Assembly (NCBI GenBank): GCA_946406115.1
Contig: OX291544.1
Span: 2,170,001 to 2,234,000, forward strand
Source: Apoda limacodes
Lineage: Eukaryota > Arthropoda > Insecta > Lepidoptera > Limacodidae
Direction of reading: 5' to 3'
Length of the DNA: 64,000 bases
Positions 44,401 through 47,824 of the stretch are shown piece by piece. Within the stretch, counting starts at the first letter, position 1, and each line of letters begins with the position of its first letter. The notes below the pieces were generated by a model, which worked only from the letters and a program-made list of their open reading frames with translations, was not told where the DNA came from and did no database searches. A program made the translations under genes and the position numbers.

Positions 44401-46151
44401 ATTACCACTTTTTTCGGAATTTGGAAAATTTCTTAATTGGAAAAAAAAATCAATGCAGATGAGGCAGTCCAAAACACATTCAAAGATTTTGTTGATGCTC
44501 GCTCCCGCAATTTTTCAGCAAAGGAATCAATGAACTCCCTATAAAATGGCAAAAGTGCATAGATCACAACGTACCTCTTTCATAAAAAAAAATTTAAAAA
44601 AAATAATTAGTTTTGCTTTTTCCATATTAAACAATTATTTCATATGTAGGACCTTAATTATATTTATTAATGCATAATAGGAATAGTTAAGAATAATAAT
44701 AGTTTTTGCTTTATGTCTGTCGAAAATCGAAGATATTCTGAGATATGAAGTAGATTTTTTAACGAATGTTCCCACCTTTCTTACAAACCAACTTTCCGTA
44801 GTGAAAACTAATCCAAAACATGACCAAGCCCGACGTTGCTTGGAACAAACAAATATGTTACTGTTTCTCTTAATAAGCGCTAGACGGCACTGCTACTGTA
44901 ATTTAAGATGGTAATAGCTTTGGTCCGACTCACACTTGGCCGGTTTTTATTATTTCTTGCTATACTTTAGCGCTTTAACTATAATCACGACCTGATTAAA
45001 GCTTGAAATTATTATTACTGTTTTGACGATAAAGCAAAAACTACGAAATCGCGTGTCTTTGTATGGCGACCCATCTTAAATTTAACTTTTATTATTTTTG
45101 AGATAATCTGCCATTATAACACAAATTTTGTGAAAACTTCAGGCTTCTACTTATTCGGTCTAAAAGATAGAGCCCTTTAATGGTCGAACAGACAGACAGA
45201 CAGTCAGAGAGCGTAGGTTTAGTAATAGGGTTTCATTGGCACCCGTTGGGTACGGAACTTTAAAAAGGCTGCTACTTTCATAAGTAGACAGATCAATATG
45301 AAATTATATAATTTTAATGCATGAAAAGTTTTGATACCCACTTACTATTCGAAAAAAATATTATTCGGAATAAGAGAGAAAAAGCGGATATGTCGGAGCT
45401 GAAGAGTAAACAACCTGTAACAAGTACACATGGTAAATTATTCATGCAGCCTTGCAAAAGGATTTAGGATTAGGATAAATTTATTAATGCTGATAACTCG
45501 CAGCGAGCCGAAGTATATCCTAAAAGAAAAACGTGGAAAGACATTGATGAATAGCTACCTGTACCATGAATAAAATACAGCAAAATAAATACTGTAGTTG
45601 GCGTCAAAGGAAATTATAGAAAAACATTGTCACGTCAGTTCATTATGTATGAAACATTTAGAATTGTAAAATACGACTGTAAATGTATTTTGTAAACACA
45701 AGTTTAAGCATTTATAAATCATGTTGAAGGTTGATACTTAATCAAAAGTATTTTGACGGCTTGCTCTTATTTGGAATGCTTAAATCACAAAACGTGACCA
45801 AATTAAAAACATCAATCTTGCTTCTGTGTTGTGTAATACCAATATTCCTTATTATTATTTAAGCTAGCTGGTGCCTGCGGTGTTACCTGTGTGTTTCAAC
45901 TTTTTGTCTCGTACATTCTACAACTTCTTGTACCTGCTTAGACATATTTTAAATTATAACAGTCGTTCGGTTTTAGTTATAAGCTTTAAATAGTCAATGT
46001 GAGATGTTGACGCATATTCAAGGGGATTTTATAAAAAAGGCTATTCCTACAAAACTTGTGCTCTAGAGTACTCGTTACCTTGACAGATGACAGTAATGAT
46101 CTGAATGACGCTGATCGCGACATTCCTGCACGTGGCTCGTCTCCCGACCAT
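2300..46151 (-). CDS. DIP-delta: DIP-delta-like Ig-superfamily cell-surface protein (7 exons, 3' end outside window)
   Basis: Joined minus-strand exons: 46151-46079, 43140-43034, 18752-18545, 15173-15012, 3989-3861, 2654-2480, 2409-2300. They give 321 codons with no stop. Residues 1-24 are a signal peptide. Ig1 is about 30-129 (Cys51/Cys112), Ig2 about 130-226 (Cys156/Cys207), Ig3 about 227-321 (Cys250/Cys305). Each second cysteine sits in a YxC-type motif (YYMC, AYLC, NYRC). Family hallmarks seen are MCQVNTNPM, VPPNI, MGAYLCIATN, VPPSVSKRI, VPNQLVGAP and KNSLGETEGSIRLY. In Drosophila, DIPs are neuronal surface proteins that bind Dpr proteins through Ig1 and help choose synaptic partners. The assignment to delta rather than another DIP rests on remembered resemblance of EPRFAxPIPNVTV and AWIHIDRQMILTIHRHVI. 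N-glycosylation sequons occur at Asn38 and Asn151. The C-terminal tail, likely carrying the membrane anchor, is missing because the window ends. Introns are 2.9 kb, 24.3 kb, 3.4 kb, 11.0 kb, 1.2 kb and 70 bp. Confidence 0.88.
2480..2654 (-). CDS. DIP-delta: Exon 6: N-terminal half of Ig domain 3
   Basis: Acceptor TTTTTTCAG|TTTCTCC completes Phe227, giving EFSPMIWVPNQLVG across the junction. Encodes residues 227-284, with the first Ig3 cysteine (TVDCHTEAHP, Cys250), the Trp in ISYWVYDN and the KKYAITTEENSY strand. Donor is TATAG|GTAATA, phase 2. The next intron is only 70 bp, in sharp contrast to the kilobase introns elsewhere in the gene. Confidence 0.95.
2655..3860 (-). other. Intron 5 of the DIP-like gene
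   Basis: AT-rich intronic DNA between exons 5 and 6. No protein similarity, tandem array or recognisable transposon end was seen. Confidence 0.8.
3861..3989 (-). CDS. DIP-delta: Exon 5: C-terminal half of Ig domain 2
   Basis: Acceptor TGTGTCAG|TGACGGTG, entering at phase 1. Encodes residues 184-226: VTVYEGETLGLQRISRTEMG, then AYLCIATNAVPPSVSKRI with Ig2 Cys207, then IVDVE. VPPSVSKRI is one of the most recognisable DIP/lachesin signatures. Donor is GAAT|GTAATA, phase 1. The asparagine-alanine-valine step (TNAVPP) differs from the TNGVPP or SNGVPP usual in this family, a minor oddity. Confidence 0.95.
4119..4161. promoter_or_regulatory. Cluster of CACGTG E-boxes with an inverted repeat
   Basis: Two CACGTG hexamers (4119-4124 and 4137-4142) lie 12 bases apart. 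An overlapping inverted repeat follows: CGTGTACG at 4139-4146 and CGTACACG at 4154-4161. It lies 130 bp upstream of exon 5 on the gene's strand. CACGTG is the target of bHLH factors such as CLOCK/CYCLE and MYC. Whether this is an intronic enhancer or chance is unknown. Confidence 0.25.
4226..4345. other. GC-rich island in intron 4
   Basis: A sharply GC-rich block of about 100 bp in AT-rich DNA, including a CGCGCCAC repeat (three tandem units around 4276-4299). No coding frame or transposon similarity was seen. It could be a regulatory element or the remnant of a GC-rich repeat. Confidence 0.4.
4593..4718 (+). mobile_element. LINE family A fragment (C-terminal ORF2)
   Basis: Matches the same stretch as 12620-12755 (phrases GTACTGCTGCCATCTCT, GGTTCGCTTCAACGACAGACTG, AGAATTGTCGATGATCCC). 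It corresponds to the region downstream of the reverse transcriptase. Short, truncated at both ends and non-functional. Confidence 0.8.
4945..4999 (+). repeat. GA-rich microsatellite
   Basis: Imperfect (GA)n/(GATA)n tract of about 55 bp: runs of GAGA interspersed with CAGAGATAGAGAG. Confidence 0.85.
5105..7050 (+). mobile_element. Ty3/gypsy LTR retrotransposon pol remnant (RT end, RNase H, integrase)
   Basis: Decayed polyprotein read in several frames. Near 5190 LGHIVS marks the end of the reverse transcriptase. At 5487-5678 the RNase H segment carries ATDASDMCLGAIL and the NYSITEKECLALVWA motif. Around 6300-6450 the integrase core shows VAVDLFSKF and CTDRASVF, matching the first and second catalytic Asp regions. 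Further integrase sequence runs to about 6830, with NSFPHNSTSFSPFEV. Multiple stops and frameshifts separate the blocks, so it cannot encode an active enzyme. The gag region and both LTRs were not recognised; AT-rich DNA to 7860 may include decayed LTR. Confidence 0.85.
7897..8304. repeat. (TATAA)n microsatellite, about 81 units
   Basis: Almost perfect pentanucleotide repeat over about 407 bp. It flanks the gypsy remnant on one side and the BEL fragments on the other. It is open on the minus strand as a YIILYYII-type pseudo-peptide, which is not a gene. The true length is likely polymorphic and prone to assembly error. Confidence 0.98.
8415..8575 (+). mobile_element. BEL/Pao gag fragment with zinc-knuckle remnant
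   Basis: Plus-strand translation contains CLLCKDDHRLSRWPTFSNK. This matches the BEL/Pao gag zinc knuckle pattern C-x2-C-x3-H, with the expected last Cys replaced by Trp. It is followed by SVSEQ, as expected for this family. It belongs with the integrase remnant at 8906-9360. Confidence 0.65.
8676..8905 (-). mobile_element. R1-like LINE ORF2 C-terminal fragment
   Basis: Minus-strand frame reading EEDREHVLWTCPLYESERE, then IGPVGHADLV and a basic end. The HVLWTCPLY motif is typical of the C-terminal Cys/His region of R1/LOA-type LINEs. Only about 75 codons remain, embedded between BEL gag and integrase pieces on the opposite strand. Confidence 0.6.
8906..9360 (+). mobile_element. BEL/Pao integrase remnant
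   Basis: Spread over two frames. WSDNGTNFQGADRELREA (second catalytic Asp region) lies in one frame. AWERMIRSMKKALRAPLHEK and LLAEAENTVNSRPLTHI (third catalytic residue region) lie in the other, so there is at least one frameshift. It ends with a decayed TPNHLLLG-like region. Together with 8415-8575 it is one degraded, internally deleted BEL element. Confidence 0.85.
9365..10375 (+). other. Intronic sequence with a direct repeat of 8419-8464
   Basis: 9369-9441 repeats ACAATGTCATGTACGTTAAT and CAGATA-GGACTAG-CTTTAGA found at 8419-8464, with about 30 extra bases between the two blocks. The rest to 10375 shows no recognisable coding or transposon feature. Confidence 0.5.
10376..11500 (+). mobile_element. 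LINE family A copy, 5'-truncated with internal deletion
   Basis: Starts inside the endonuclease-RT linker (GCAGATCTGCTTTAGCTCAG) and carries ECYIPNQRVAADV. It then jumps near 10630 to the reverse transcriptase (AFDLIWHRGL-like, GVPQGCVLSP-like, HINDMLDVNN). It continues through LASKKLGVLNRARQYFTSGQ to LYNGLCSE. Frameshifts and a deletion between linker and RT disable it. No poly-A tail is seen, so it is also 3'-truncated. Confidence 0.85.
11501..12480 (+). other. Intronic AT-rich stretch with a short triplicated motif
   Basis: Mostly featureless. At about 12142-12240 a 30-35 bp unit (core TATGTCTGAAAGCATAT-CTGACGTTT) is repeated about three times with divergence. Confidence 0.55.
12481..13130 (+). 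mobile_element. LINE family A 3' end with poly-A tail
   Basis: 5'-truncated copy covering the C-terminal ORF2 (LASKKLGVLN, LYKSQVRPHMEYC, GYQLGPFDSVQRRAVRIVDD, NGMCSEELFEMMPTAT, FLPQTLGLWNELPAKVF) and the 3' UTR. The 3' end reads GGACCGTGTTTTTGTTTGCC, then ACCTTAGTGGTATAAA, then poly-A at about 13113-13126. This defines the family's 3' terminus. A frameshift near 12780 separates two overlapping frames. Confidence 0.92.
13131..15011 (-). other. Rest of intron 4
   Basis: No coding similarity, tandem array or transposon terminus recognised in this AT-rich stretch. Confidence 0.6.
15012..15173 (-). CDS. DIP-delta: Exon 4: N-terminal half of Ig domain 2
   Basis: Acceptor GCATTAG|TGCCACC completes Val130, then PPNILDEEST. 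Encodes residues 130-183, including the first Ig2 cysteine (SLVCKADG, Cys156), the Trp in KIMWRREDG and the sequon at Asn151. The exon ends in a lysine-rich stretch at the tip of the domain. Donor is AAAG|GTAACA, phase 1. Spliced to exon 5 it reads RRKK-VTVYEGETL, a junction typical of this family. Confidence 0.95.
15174..16820 (-). other. Intron 3, part 1
   Basis: AT-rich. Short open frames have no recognisable domain and are judged chance. Confidence 0.6.
16825..17155 (+). repeat. Diverged minisatellite, about 80-90 bp unit
   Basis: The motif CACCCGTTGCCAGTGAA followed by TTCAGGCAGTACCCAGCAG and CTGGCCGC recurs at about 16835, 16915 and 17008, with a partial fourth copy (GCAGTACCAAGCAGATGACC) at 17131. 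Spacers carry variants of TTTTTATGGTTAGCTGCC. No coding role is visible. Confidence 0.8.
17156..18544 (-). other. Intron 3, part 2
   Basis: AT-rich with no recognisable feature apart from the exon 3 donor at its end. Confidence 0.6.
18545..18752 (-). CDS. DIP-delta: Exon 3: C-terminal half of Ig domain 1
   Basis: Acceptor CTGAAG|GTGGCGTGG, phase 0. Encodes residues 61-129. It contains the C-strand Trp (VAWIHID), the HRHVITR turn, the DRGYYMCQVN motif with Ig1 Cys112, and NPMISQVGYLQVV leading to the domain boundary. Donor is GTTG|GTACGT, phase 1. Ig1 is the Dpr-binding domain in characterised Drosophila DIPs, so exons 2 and 3 together carry the recognition surface. Codon use is GC-rich compared with the AT-rich intron around it, as expected for a conserved exon. 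Confidence 0.96.
19013..21240 (-). mobile_element. LINE family A, 5'-truncated copy with complete reverse transcriptase region
   Basis: Reads on the minus strand in two overlapping frames joined by one frameshift near 20285-20337. Upstream frame 21079-20285: SSDHC end of the endonuclease, the linker, and the start of RT (ALLSLDVYKSSGPDGIPAVVL). Downstream frame to 19168: LDIAKAFDRVWHRGHL, SGVPQGSVLSP-type motif (here NAGVPQGSVLSP), CYADDSTGDA catalytic box, then the C-terminal region ending at LGLWNELP. The 3' UTR ends in GGTGGCAAACAAGC (plus strand) beside a poly-T at 19013, marking the tail. The 5' truncation is at about 21240. Relative to the copy at 1-830 it has a small deletion near 20720 and few substitutions. 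Confidence 0.93.
21241..23354. other. Intronic stretch with one dispersed repeat
   Basis: Mostly AT-rich and featureless. 22750-22870 (AATCTCGGAAACGGCTCCAACG, then GAAATTTAG and GGGGCGATAAAT) resembles a dispersed lepidopteran repeat often seen in introns. No coding sequence recognised. Confidence 0.5.
23355..24160 (+). repeat. Dispersed repeat, inverted partner of 28625-29576
   Basis: 23355-23610 is the near reverse complement of 29335-29576. 23616-23735 is the near reverse complement of 28625-28735 (AAACAAAGTAGCCCAAAGGTAATA). 23765-23825 also matches 28875-28930 in direct orientation (AAAGTACCTGTGT-CCAAA). The downstream part has the CATGCAGTACTTTTTGAG and ACAAACAGACAAA phrases common in insect interspersed repeats. 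Class unknown, possibly a non-autonomous DNA element. Confidence 0.7.
24273..24450 (-). repeat. BEL/Pao 3' LTR
   Basis: Shares AAAGAACTGTAATAACCGCG, ATCTCCGTAACTTAT, TTTTTTACCGCTGACAGT and AAACAAAACCTTATTT with the other LTR, in the same order and orientation. It lacks about 30 bp present after GGGTTCG in the partner, so one LTR has a deletion. Confidence 0.88.
24568..24870 (-). mobile_element. BEL/Pao integrase C-terminal domain fragment
   Basis: Frame 24798-24568 reads WRRAVRLSEHFWMRWVKEYLP, then VKVGDLVRSSRGYLPRGVWP and VVATFPGKDNVVRVVDV. This is the conserved domain after the integrase core of BEL/Pao polyproteins. It belongs to the element spanning 24273-27770. Confidence 0.88.
24975..25255 (+). 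mobile_element. tRNA-derived SINE (copy 1), nested in the BEL element
   Basis: The head looks like a tRNA: GTAGTGTAGCCAGCTGC, then a B-box-like GGGTTCGATTCCCAC. The conserved tail follows: TTTGTGTTTGTCTTGAGACT, ATATCCATTGTCTGGTACCC, ACAAGCTTTGCTTACTTTGG, CCAGACAGCGCTGTGTG. Same tail as 35545-35825 and 54785-54955. No full cloverleaf, so not a tRNA gene. Confidence 0.85.
25372..26313 (-). mobile_element. BEL/Pao polyprotein segment (RNase H tail, zinc-binding and integrase start)
   Basis: Open frame of 313 codons. It starts PNGLNAADNATR, a conserved BEL motif after RNase H, and contains LIILDGHDPVVRLLVKRFHE. A His/Cys zinc-binding stretch (HEEAAHGSNEYVINELRQ, then CQFCNL) follows, then the integrase start (PFSFCGLDHFRPINV). 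It breaks off soon after FTCMTTRAI, before the catalytic Asp-Asn-Gly block, at an internal deletion. The long open frame implies modest age. Confidence 0.9.
26345..26890 (-). mobile_element. BEL/Pao reverse transcriptase end and RNase H, decayed
   Basis: Minus-strand reading gives DPLGLLG, WEEEITPKER-like, then an RNase H block (FADASEHAYATV, RPELQAALVAARFA, CYWSDSKTVLSQL) interrupted by at least one stop. It belongs to the same element as the flanking segments. Confidence 0.8.
26972..27556 (-). mobile_element. BEL/Pao gag N-terminal part
   Basis: Likely start at the Met at 27556 (MFTRSKARIMEGKDKM), directly after the LTR and primer-binding region. An alpha-helical, coiled-coil-like stretch follows (NIERQVAQAELEAEIATIRAE), as is usual for BEL gag. 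It ends in a Ser/Thr/Pro-rich region before the deletion. No zinc knuckle is retained. Confidence 0.75.
27567..27770 (-). repeat. BEL/Pao 5' LTR
   Basis: Direct repeat of 24273-24450, aligned over AAAGAACTGTAATAACCGCG, TCTCCGTAACTTATCGTTTA, TTTTTTACCGCTGACAG and AAACAAAACCTTATTTCTAA. Longer than its partner by an internal segment containing GAAAGAACCAGTGAACAAAA. Confidence 0.88.
27771..28619. other. Intronic AT-rich DNA
   Basis: No recognisable coding or transposon feature. Confidence 0.55.
28620..29578 (-). repeat. Dispersed repeat, inverted partner of 23355-23735
   Basis: 28625-28735 and 29335-29576 are reverse complements of parts of 23355-23735. The piece at 28870-28970 runs in direct orientation relative to 23765-23870. 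The two loci are therefore rearranged copies of one repeat family, flanking the BEL element. No transposase recognised. Confidence 0.7.
29579..29965 (-). mobile_element. LINE reverse transcriptase remnant (third family)
   Basis: Minus strand reads DLSKAFDCVH near 29935. After an internal deletion it continues LFLIYINDLTVFVEKLC and the catalytic box ALFADDASLLFKVDRNKI. These are the classic RT motifs A and C. Motif B is missing. Too short to assign a clade. Confidence 0.8.
29966..31020. other. Intronic AT-rich DNA
   Basis: No recognisable coding or repeat feature beyond short A/T runs and a brief (TA)n near 30160. Confidence 0.5.
31021..31300 (+). other. Higher-GC patch with a Cys-rich open frame, not assigned
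   Basis: A patch richer in GC than its surroundings. The frame at 31059-31283 contains NCIWSTEHLCRCCKRCKC followed by a further Cys. No start context, splice site or family match convinces me. It could be part of an old retrocopy or chance. Confidence 0.2.
31812..31888. repeat. Hairpin with 28-bp arms and one mismatch
   Basis: Left arm 31812-31839 and right arm 31861-31888 are reverse complements over 28 positions with a single mismatch, separated by 21 bases. The arms are AT-rich and contain TTTTTTTATGCAAA. Could be a foldback element, a MITE core or a precursor-like RNA hairpin. Confidence 0.85.
32170..32300. other. GC-rich island with (CCG)n and (CCGTAT)n
   Basis: Contains a CCGCCGCCGCCGCCGCACCG run, then four CCGTAT units at about 32258-32281. 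The patch is strongly GC-rich against AT-rich intron. Such islands in insects can mark promoters or 5' UTR exons, but nothing here is tied to a transcript. Confidence 0.4.
32301..33350. other. Intronic AT-rich DNA
   Basis: No recognisable feature. Confidence 0.5.
33351..33612 (+). repeat. Dispersed repeat with (TCTG)n head and GGCGGGTGGAACCGCGGGC-type end
   Basis: Begins near CTGTCTGTCTGTCTATCTGCC and contains ACGTTTAAACCGTTG, ATGGAGATAGTTTGAGTCC and, near the end, GAATTCAGGGCGGGTGGAAC then CGCGGGCAAA. These phrases mark a family of non-autonomous repeats widespread in Lepidoptera. Related ends occur at 34110-34155 and, inverted, at 62710-62745. Confidence 0.65.
33613..34000 (+). repeat. Tandem array, exact 152-bp period, with palindrome
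   Basis: GATAAATCACGG begins at 33623, 33775 and 33927, an exact 152-bp spacing. Two full units and one shortened unit are present. Each full unit contains GCGGCAAATTCCTATGTATT and a palindrome centred on TTTACGTAAA. In unit 1 this is perfect over 30 bases (33696-33725); in unit 2 it is slightly diverged (33848-33877). The third unit keeps only its left half. Confidence 0.92.
34156..35540. other. Intronic AT-rich DNA
   Basis: No recognisable coding or repeat feature. Confidence 0.5.
35545..35825 (+). mobile_element. tRNA-derived SINE (copy 2)
   Basis: B-box-like GGGTTCTATTCCCGC at about 35620, then the family tail: TTTGTGTTTGTCTTGAGACT, TATATCCGTTTTCTGTCATC, AAGCTTTGCTTAGTTTGGGA, CCAGGCGGCGCTGTGTG. 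Same family as 24975-25255. Confidence 0.82.
35826..37840. other. Intronic DNA with one small LINE trace
   Basis: Apart from the RT fragment at 36655-36745, no feature recognised. A modestly GC-rich stretch at 37040-37120 has short open frames without any known domain. Confidence 0.5.
36655..36745 (-). mobile_element. Small LINE reverse transcriptase fragment
   Basis: Minus-strand reading contains KADRSNPSNYRPIA, the motif that precedes RT motif 1 in many LINEs. Only about 30 codons remain. Confidence 0.5.
37848..37876. repeat. (TTTAC)n microsatellite
   Basis: About five to six pentamer units of TTTAC. Confidence 0.85.
37880..40845. other. Intronic AT-rich DNA with a short dispersed repeat
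   Basis: 38265-38345 (AATCAAATCAAATCAAAAATC, TTTTTATTCAAATGGG, TTTCGAATCGTCAAG) belongs to a repeat family also seen at 56815-56905 and 61176-61260. A small hairpin with CTATCGAA arms lies at 39906-39926. An 11-base G run sits at 38570-38580. Nothing coding recognised. Confidence 0.5.
40850..40980 (+). repeat. Minisatellite, exact 32-bp unit, 4 copies
   Basis: CCACGTCATGCGC begins at 40861, 40893, 40925 and 40957. The unit is completed by TTGAGGTTTATGACTCAGC. Only scattered substitutions between copies. Confidence 0.95.
40985..41825. other. Intronic AT-rich DNA
   Basis: No recognisable feature. Confidence 0.5.
41830..42350 (-). mobile_element. Mariner-like transposase remnant 1
   Basis: Minus-strand pieces: GDEQRSGLPMTGVT and SENRRITYEEIRHTLQI from the N-terminal DNA-binding part. 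Then, after a deletion, HHDSALKTRDF and the catalytic-region hallmark HPPYSSDLAPCDLLLFPKIKK, then a degraded C-terminal part. Stops, a frameshift and internal deletions make it inactive. Terminal inverted repeats were not found. Confidence 0.85.
42630..42905 (-). repeat. 33-bp minisatellite that keeps an open frame (11-residue Ser/Thr/Gly/Ala repeats)
   Basis: About seven to eight units of 33 bp, clearly diverged from each other. On the minus strand the frame 42907-42548 (119 codons) reads repeats of the type GSTVKSGTTYA, rich in Ser, Thr, Gly and Ala. A second minus frame is also open over the array. It lies 130 bp downstream of exon 2 of the DIP-like gene, inside intron 2. No splice sites or signal tie it to a transcript. 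It may be a remnant of a mucin-like or cuticle-like coding repeat, or non-coding. Confidence 0.8.
43034..43140 (-). CDS. DIP-delta: Exon 2: N-terminal half of Ig domain 1
   Basis: Acceptor is a pyrimidine/GT-rich tract ending TGTCAG, then the exon starts TGGTGACGGAG. It encodes residues 25-60, VVTEEPRFAEPIPNVTV followed by LGRDASLPCVVDHLGTYK. It supplies the first Ig1 cysteine (Cys51) and an N-glycosylation sequon at Asn38. Donor is AAA|GTGAGT, phase 0. Joined to the next exon it reads GTYK-VAWIHID, the usual DIP/lachesin transition into the C-strand tryptophan. The downstream intron of 24,281 bp is the largest in the gene and is packed with repeats. Confidence 0.95.
43500..43642 (+). repeat. 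Degenerate (CACACGACA)n satellite
   Basis: Roughly 9-10 bp units of CACACGACA/CACATGACA over about 130 bp. On the minus strand it is open as a Cys/Val/Ser-rich pseudo-peptide. It lies 360 bp upstream of exon 2, in intron 1. Judged non-coding. Confidence 0.85.
44040..44600 (+). mobile_element. Mariner-like transposase remnant 2 (different clade from remnant 1)
   Basis: Plus-strand reading in several frames: SQWLNPGDPAKSFPKRKL, KKVLVSVWW, RSGQTITADLYCRQ, then LLFQDDARPHSAQQTVAKLE (second catalytic Asp region). Next comes LGLECLRHPPYRT, with the usual SPDL disrupted, then DYHFF-like and DEAVQNTFKDFVDARS. It ends at about 44600. The N-terminal DNA-binding part is missing and frameshifts are present. 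Confidence 0.88.
44925..45265 (+). repeat. Dispersed repeat ending GGGTACGGAAC
   Basis: Starts near GGTCCGACTCACACTTGGCC and ends CAGACAGACAGACAGTC, AGTAATAGGGTTTC, GTTGGGTACGGAACTTTAAA. These phrases mark a very common lepidopteran interspersed repeat. A related end occurs at about 53280-53395, and its head motif recurs in the array at 49130-49575. Confidence 0.7.
45270..46075 (-). other. Part of intron 1, upstream of the dispersed repeat
   Basis: AT-rich, no recognised feature apart from the exon 1 donor at its upper end. Confidence 0.6.
46079..46151 (-). CDS. DIP-delta: Exon 1 (coding): signal peptide of the DIP-delta-like gene
   Basis: The ATG at 46151-46149 sits in a good initiation context (GACCATGG). 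It opens 24 codons: a basic start (MVGRRATCR) followed by a hydrophobic run (VAISVIQIITVIC), which is typical signal-peptide make-up. The exon ends in a strong donor, CAAG|GTAACG, leaving one base (G). The next exon starts with TG, completing a Val codon, so the phase matches exactly. It lies 2.9 kb upstream of the first Ig exon on the same strand, in a locally GC-rich patch. The fit of start, hydrophobic core, donor and phase supports it, but another upstream exon could still be the real one. The 5' UTR boundary upstream of 46151 cannot be fixed; I saw no in-frame stop in the roughly 40 bases upstream that I read. Confidence 0.68.
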
Positions 46152-46709
46152 GGTCGGCTCAGGCCGGACTCCCGCACATCGCTCACCGCCCTCCGAACAC
46201 AAACAATCTTGAAATTGACAATTTCATTCGTTTCATTTTCAACATCTGTAACAATAAAAGAAGAAACGGTGACACACTCATACGTCGTAACTCCCACATT
46301 TTAATTGAAACTTTCTGAGTTAAATTTGTAAATTCGTTGCATCAAACTATTGCTAATGATCTACTCGTTGCGTTAAAACTTGCCAGAGGTTTCTAATTCT
46401 GAGGATTCCGTCGTTTTTTTTTTAATTTTAAACAAAAAGGCATGCATTACGTAAAGTGTTTTCATTCGTTACATAAAATGCATATTGAATTCAATAAATT
46501 TACAAATCGTTTGCACAAGCTATTATTTTTAGATCTAGTTTAAATATTAGATCTAAATTATGTAGGTTCATTATAATTATTACAGAACCTTTATGTAGTT
46601 AAGACCTACGGCAATTAATATAGAGAAATATGTTAACCCATAAATTATTTTAGTTAGTAAATGGTTGAAGCAATAAAATTATTACGATACCTACTTATTC
46701 CCGTAAAAG

Positions 46710-46895
46710 TGATCGCAGAGTCGGGTGTTACGGACGCTTACTGATCGCAGGGTCCGGTGTTACGGAAGCTAACTGATCGCAGGTTCGGGTGTTACGGACG
46801 CTTACTGAACGCAGGTTCGGGTGTTACGGGCCGTAACTGATCGCAGGGTCGGGTGTTACGGACGCTAACTGATCGCAGGGTCAGGTGTAAACTAA
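46710..46895 (+). repeat. Minisatellite, exact 32-bp unit, 6 copies
   Basis: TGATCGCAG (once TGAACGCAG) begins at 46710, 46742, 46774, 46806, 46838 and 46870. The unit is completed by GGTCGGGTGTTACGGACGC and TAAC. GC-rich against its surroundings. It lies 560 bp upstream of the signal-peptide ATG of the DIP-like gene. Confidence 0.95.
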
Positions 46896-47094
46896 CGTAA
46901 CATTCTTTACGTTAGTTTAGAAATAACAAAGAACAAATGCAAGAAAAAAAATGCTTAGTTACAAGTTACAACAATGACGTCATATTTATTAGAGTAATAA
47001 TCATAATTATTTTAAGTGTAAGTAGCACTGTAGTGCATAATATTATTATTTACCACTGGCTGTGTGCAGGAACGTACACAGCCAATAGTGCACC

Positions 47095-47530
47095 AAAGGG
47101 GAATGCCTAAAATTGTTTGAAGGTTGGCGCCTTTTTTTTAGTAGCGAATACGAATGCGACTTTTTAATTTTAATAGAACATATGTTAGTGAACAAAAGTT
47201 GCTATGGCACCAGAGCTCCAAAGTGCATCCATCTCGAGATAGAGATGATTGTTGTGGGTCACTTTTTGTAACATTTTATTCAAATGCGATGAAATAATAA
47301 TGTGAAATATCACAATTAAACACATTTGTTACACACATAAAGTATAAACATATTATTATATATAATATATACTTAGCAAATATAGAAATGTCGATAAATA
47401 ATCCAGGAAGTGTTGTTTCATAGTGTAACTCCTGAACTAATTGACCGATTTAGGTCATATTTACACAGTAGATATATTTTTTTCTTCTGCATTAACAATG
47501 GTTAATACAGCTTTATTAATATTTAAAAGG
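47095..47530 (+). repeat. Left arm of an inverted repeat pair
   Basis: Near reverse complement of 50740-51275. Shared blocks include TGCCTAAAATTG, GGCGCCTTTTTTTTTAGTAG, CATCTCGAGAT, TTTTTGTAACATTTTAT and CACAGTAGA-ATAT-TTTT. It starts close to AAAGGGGAATGCC. Confidence 0.8.
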
Positions 47531-47824
47531 TGGCGCTGTAGTCAAGTATTTAAAAAACTATAATTATGAACCTAAGTTACCCATCTGTACAAGATATCTT
47601 GGTTTTTTGCAGGAAAACAAAAACGAACATATAATCTGGAGGCAATAGGTGGCGCTGTGGTCGAATTATTATGAAACATCGTAAAAGGCAGAACAACGTT
47701 TGTCAGGCCTGCTATAATAAAAAAAACACTGCAAAATACTTTTGCAGCTCGATATAAACAATAGCTTATTTTTAGACATAAAAAATTATAAAACAATAAC
47801 TAAATTACAAAAAAAAAAACAAAA

